This document shows positions 32,025-35,062 of a DNA stretch of 35,062 nt, piece by piece (positions within the stretch are counted from its first letter, which is position 1; every line of letters starts with the position of its first letter). A program made the translations under genes and the position numbers. The DNA comes from JAICLK01 sp963810525 (GTDB lineage: Bacteria > Patescibacteriota > Saccharimonadia > Saccharimonadales > UBA4665): assembly GCA_963810525.1 (NCBI GenBank), contig CAWENB010000005.1, forward strand, positions 1 through 35,062, read 5' to 3'. The notes beneath the pieces were generated by a model, which saw only the letters and a list, made by a program, of their open reading frames with translations, did not search any database and had not been told where the DNA came from.

Positions 32025-33660
32025 ATCAGTCCTGCCCAAAATTCGAGTACTTCAAATCACCGAAAACGGTAATCGACCGATCCGTTGCCCGCCGCACATT
32101 CCGCAGCGCCACAGTCTGGGCTTTTATTATCGGCGCGTACACTGCTTCAAAAGTGATCGGTTACGTGAAAGCATATCCAACTGCCGCCGATCAGGCGAAC
32201 TTCGCTCATTCGCTCGGAGCCAACACCGGAATGGCGGCTTTGCTAGGCGCGCCACATGACTTAACTACTATCGGCGGTTATGCAAATTGGGTGACAATGG
32301 GCGTCATCGTTCTGATCGGTTCCGTCTGGGCGTTCCTGCTTGCAACGAAATATTTCCGCGGCGAAGAAGAATCGGGCCGGAGCGAGCTCATGCTGACCGG
32401 CCAATCAACCGCACGGCAAGCAGCAATAAGCACCCTCCTCGGGCTAATCGTCAACTTAATCTTGCTGTACGTTATAATTGCCGTGATATTCATAGCTATC
32501 GGAAAATTTAAAGGAGTTGGCTTTGGCGTACAAAACGCTCTGTTTTTTGCACTTGCTGCTTCATCTGGCGCCGCGTTTTTCTTAAGCCTAGTGCTTTTAC
32601 CAGCCAGCTTATGCCCACGCGAACCCGCGCCTCAACATTAGCGGCGGGCATCTTCGGGTTGAGTTTTATCTTGCGCGCCGTAGCCGATACGACATCTGAG
32701 CATTGGCTTCTAAACGTAACTCCGCTAGGATGGATAGAGAATCTTCTGCCCCTCGTTGGTAGTAAACCAGTCTGGCTGGTACCAGTTTTCGGTACCACTT
32801 TCATACTGTTCGCACTGACCGTGTGGATTGCGGGCCTAAGAGATCTAAACGCAAGCGTCTTCGCCGACCATGACACCGCACTACCGCGTACCCGCTTGCT
32901 AAACACTCCGTTACAGCTGGCAATACGTTTAACCGGGATGACGACGATCGCCTGGTTTCTCGCTATTACTGCTTCAGCATTTCTGTACGGATCAATTACA
33001 AAATCCATAGTCCAAACACTCAACGGTACCAAAGGATTTCATAAAGCACTTGCAAAGTTAGAATCCGCAAACCGTATCGACATCGCAACACTCTTCCTCG
33101 GCGTTATCTACCTCATACTTATGGTTGCTATTATGGCATATGTCGCGAATGCGATCGGAAAGGTTCGTGACGACGAAGCGCAAGGCTACCTCGATAACTT
33201 CCTAGTTCAGCCCGTCTCGCGAATCAGGTGGCTCAGCGGTCGATTAGTTATTATTTCGGTCGCAACAATCGCTATTTGCTTCATCTCCAGCATAACGGTG
33301 TGCGGGCGAAGCGAGCCAACACATTGGCATCCCCGTTCATATACTGCTTGATGCCGGAGCCAATATGATAGCGCCTAGCTTGTTAACCCTCGGCGTAGGA
33401 GTATTGGCACTGGGCTTACTTCCCGGTTCACAACGCTCGTGGCGTACTGCATTATAGGTTGGTCATTTTTGATTTCGCTTGTTGCAGATGGCGCGAATAT
33501 TAGTCATTGGATACTTGATACCTCGATACTTCATCAAATAGCTCTTGCTCCGGCCGTAAGTCCAAATTGGACCGTAAACTTAATCATGATCGGTCTATCA
33601 TTCCTACTGTGCCTCATTGGCATGCTCGTCTTTAATGTCCGCGACTTGGAGTCCGAATAG
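32011..33660 (+). pseudogene. ABC-2 type permease of an antibiotic/drug exporter (multiple frameshifts)
   Basis: Translating across frames gives KTVIDRSVARRTFRSATVWA, then IIGAYTASKVIGYV, ATKYFRGEEESGRSELMLTG, a long run of membrane helices, and LGVIYLILMVAIMAYVANAI with DDEAQGYLDNFLVQPVSRIR. The final part is IGWSFLISLVADGAN and VNLIMIGLSFLLCLIGMLVF. The YFRGEEExGRxELxLxGQ segment and about 12 helices are typical of ABC-2 permeases annotated as exporters of polyketide-type antibiotics. At least three frameshifts occur (about 32045, 32620, 33300-33430). It pairs with the upstream ATPase in overlapping order. Confidence 0.7.
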
Positions 33661-33716
33661 TTAGTACGTGCAGTGATACTGAGTCTCAAGAGTTATCATT
33701 TGTCGAGTAATTAAGT

Positions 33717-34094
33717 TTGCTGACACGCGAACGTGGGCTGCCGAGAAGCACCGGCAAAGTACTTGGGCTGTTCTTATTGCAAGCCGCGGTATCAATAGGC
33801 CGAAAACATGCAGCTCCAGATCAAGCTGTCAGCTGGTTCAATAAGTATTGGGCTGAAACTACTGCAAAGACTTGCTTTGGTTTCGCGTCGGACGATTCCG
33901 GAAAACCGCCGGTTTTACTACGAGCTTGCCTCCGATTGTTGGAAAAAACTGGTAGATACAGGTATCCGGCAAATAAAGTGGATATCGAGCTGGCCGAAGA
34001 AGGACTTACGTTAAACAGGAATAACGATCGGCCTATTGGCATGAAACAGCTATATAGCGCTAGCGAGGAAGTGCTGAGTATGATCAAATTGTAG
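33717..34094 (+). CDS. Hypothetical protein
   Basis: 125 codons from a TTG start (MLTRERGLPRSTGKVLGLFL), with a charged, soluble C-terminus (YPANKVDIELAEEGLTLNRN). No recognised family. The weak start and the many frame breaks around it mean the true N-terminus may differ. Confidence 0.35.
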   Translation: MLTRERGLPRSTGKVLGLFLLQAAVSIGRKHAAPDQAVSWFNKYWAETTAKTCFGFASDDSGKPPVLLRACLRLLEKTGRYRYPANKVDIELAEEGLTLNRNNDRPIGMKQLYSASEEVLSMIKL

Positions 34095-34105
34095 CCCGGT
34101 AGTGC

Positions 34106-34795
34106 TTACGGTGTCTGTTTCACTATTTCAATATCTAGCGATTCAGTACTCGTTGTAGCGCCTGTTTGGGCCTTAGGACGAATGGGATGCTCGCTACCCA
34201 CACGCAGCTCAATGTAATGTAATACCGTTGCGCCCAATAGCCCGGACCACCCCATATGTAAAAAACGCCTGATACTATAGCGAACAACGTCCCGCCGATA
34301 CCAATCGCGTAAATCCATGCTTTCCACTCTCGGCTATGATCCTTCACATAAAATCCAACTGCCACTAATGTCCCGATGAGTGATGTTCAACCGCCCATAT
34401 CGAATATACCGTGTACTATCAGCATGGGGTTATTCCAAACTGATCGCAAACTTGTTTTGATGGTAAACAGGTCATAGGAAGTGACGTGTCAAGGCGCCGA
34501 AAACTCCGTAGGCTGCAAGCAATATAAGTGCCAGTAAAGCCCATCCATCTGGTCTGTATAATCGTATCAACATGATTACGGCCGCGCTTAACAGGACCCC
34601 GCTTACAATATCACCCCATATAAAAACCCAGTTATACGGTTGCCCGTACGCACCGAGTTCACTTGCAAGACCCGTTCGACTGGCAATAGGGTTAAGCAGG
34701 AAACCAAGCGGCCAGCTGCAATACAGGAGGGCTGACGAAACTGTAAGGATTGCAGCGATACCGAAGAATTTGCGTTCGTGTTTAGTCCAACGCAT
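34106..34795 (-). pseudogene. Multi-helix membrane protein with disrupted frame (DUF998-like)
   Basis: The first part (34472-34795) reads MRWTKHERKFFGIAAILTVS, with helices ending ALLALILLAAYGVFGAL. A shift leads to SLRSVWNNPMLIVHGIFDMG, then an in-frame TGA (about 34390), then SLIGTLVAVGFYVKDHSREW, YAIGIGGTLFAIVSGVFYIW and a final frame change to AQTGATTSTESLDIE. Together these make about 225 residues with six or so membrane helices, similar in plan to DUF998 proteins. Three breaks occur in 0.7 kb. The function is unknown. Confidence 0.5.
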
Positions 34796-34804
34796 ATGCT
34801 TTAA

Positions 34805-34834
34805 AGTATACCGTTTCCTTTAAAGAACCAACAA
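34805..34834 (-). promoter_or_regulatory. Promoter for the minus-strand membrane protein
   Basis: On the minus strand TTGTTG (34834-34829), an 18-nt spacer and TATACT (34810-34805), 9 nt before ATG 34795. The presence of a matching -35 supports the near-leaderless arrangement. Confidence 0.5.
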
Positions 34835-34952
34835 TTCTATTACATAATAAAATGTATATTATTTCAGTGAACTTAAAGATATAACATAAATTTTGCCAAA
34901 ATACCACATAATTACCGTTGCCTGCTTCATCTAGCCAAAACGAAACTCATCT

Positions 34953-34960
34953 GTTACAAT
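34953..34960 (+). promoter_or_regulatory. Extended -10 promoter of tRNA-Gln
   Basis: TGTTACAAT (extended -10 ending at 34960) lies 37 nt upstream of the tRNA. The rest of 34835-34952 is A/T-rich with no gene seen. Confidence 0.45.
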
Positions 34961-34997
34961 CCTGTCTGACCATTGGCATTTTGATGCTTTAAGTTAT

Positions 34998-35062
34998 TGG
35001 GGATTGGCCAAGCGGTAAGGCACTGGGTTCTGGTCCCAGGATCGGGGGTTCGAATCCCTCAT
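34998..35062 (+). tRNA. tRNA-Gln, anticodon CTG (3' end beyond window)
   Basis: The acceptor strand begins TGGGGAT, followed by the D-arm GGCCAAGCGGTAAGGC, the anticodon stem CTGGG/CCCAG with loop TTCTGGT (anticodon CTG) and the T-arm GGGGGTTCGAATCCCT. The acceptor 3' strand is cut off by the window end. tRNA-Gln(CTG) reads CAG codons. Confidence 0.93.

Overview
The window looks like chromosome from a small-genome bacterium of the Candidate Phyla Radiation, most likely a Saccharibacteria (TM7) relative. This is an inference from a short zinc-less methionyl-tRNA synthetase, very compact operons with 4-nt overlaps, roughly balanced base composition, and -10 boxes placed directly in front of start codons. 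UGA is used as an ordinary stop, often inside ATGA overlaps, which argues against the UGA=Gly lineages (Absconditabacteria/Gracilibacteria).

Left part (1-10.6 kb): the 3' end of a DHA2-type MFS exporter; a HIT-like protein and two Nudix hydrolases; a broken NAD(P)-binding gene and a GNAT acetyltransferase on the minus strand; metG behind a possible Met-rich leader peptide; a tatD operon with two unknown genes; a cysteine desulfurase; a mazEF toxin-antitoxin pair with a mazF remnant nearby; a DUF4190-like membrane protein; and an HD-domain protein.

Centre (11-22.4 kb): an F1-like ATPase operon (12526-18882) lies between an ISAs1-family element upstream and an IS982-family element downstream. 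A ParE/Phd pair, a hypothetical gene and an IS200-type element follow. The operon order is c-like, b-like, delta, alpha, gamma, beta, epsilon. No subunit a gene is present. The c-like protein carries a signal peptide and about 200 residues predicted to be extracytoplasmic. It keeps the cytoplasmic RNP loop, but the position of the ion-binding carboxylate is Phe. Epsilon lacks its helical domain, beta is shortened at its C-terminus, and alpha ends in a tail of about 90 residues rich in Lys, Asp and Glu. Together this suggests an ATP-driven rotary or mechanical machine rather than a proton-coupled ATP synthase, and it is the strongest candidate for an undescribed system here.

Right part (22.4-35 kb): typA with a leader hairpin and a downstream partner gene; a 703-residue orphan with several helix-turn-helix-like segments; a CNNM/CBS membrane protein; a DinB/TIGR03086-like protein; an unknown gene; rarA; a heavily disrupted ABC-2 exporter (ATPase and permease); a disrupted membrane protein; and a tRNA-Gln(CTG) cut by the window edge.

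Two themes cross the window. First, at least eight genes have a -10 box 7-9 nt upstream of the start codon, which predicts leaderless mRNAs. Second, about a dozen genes have their homology continued in another frame. Many of these breaks are probably sequencing or assembly indels, so frameshifted genes should be read as probably intact unless stated otherwise.
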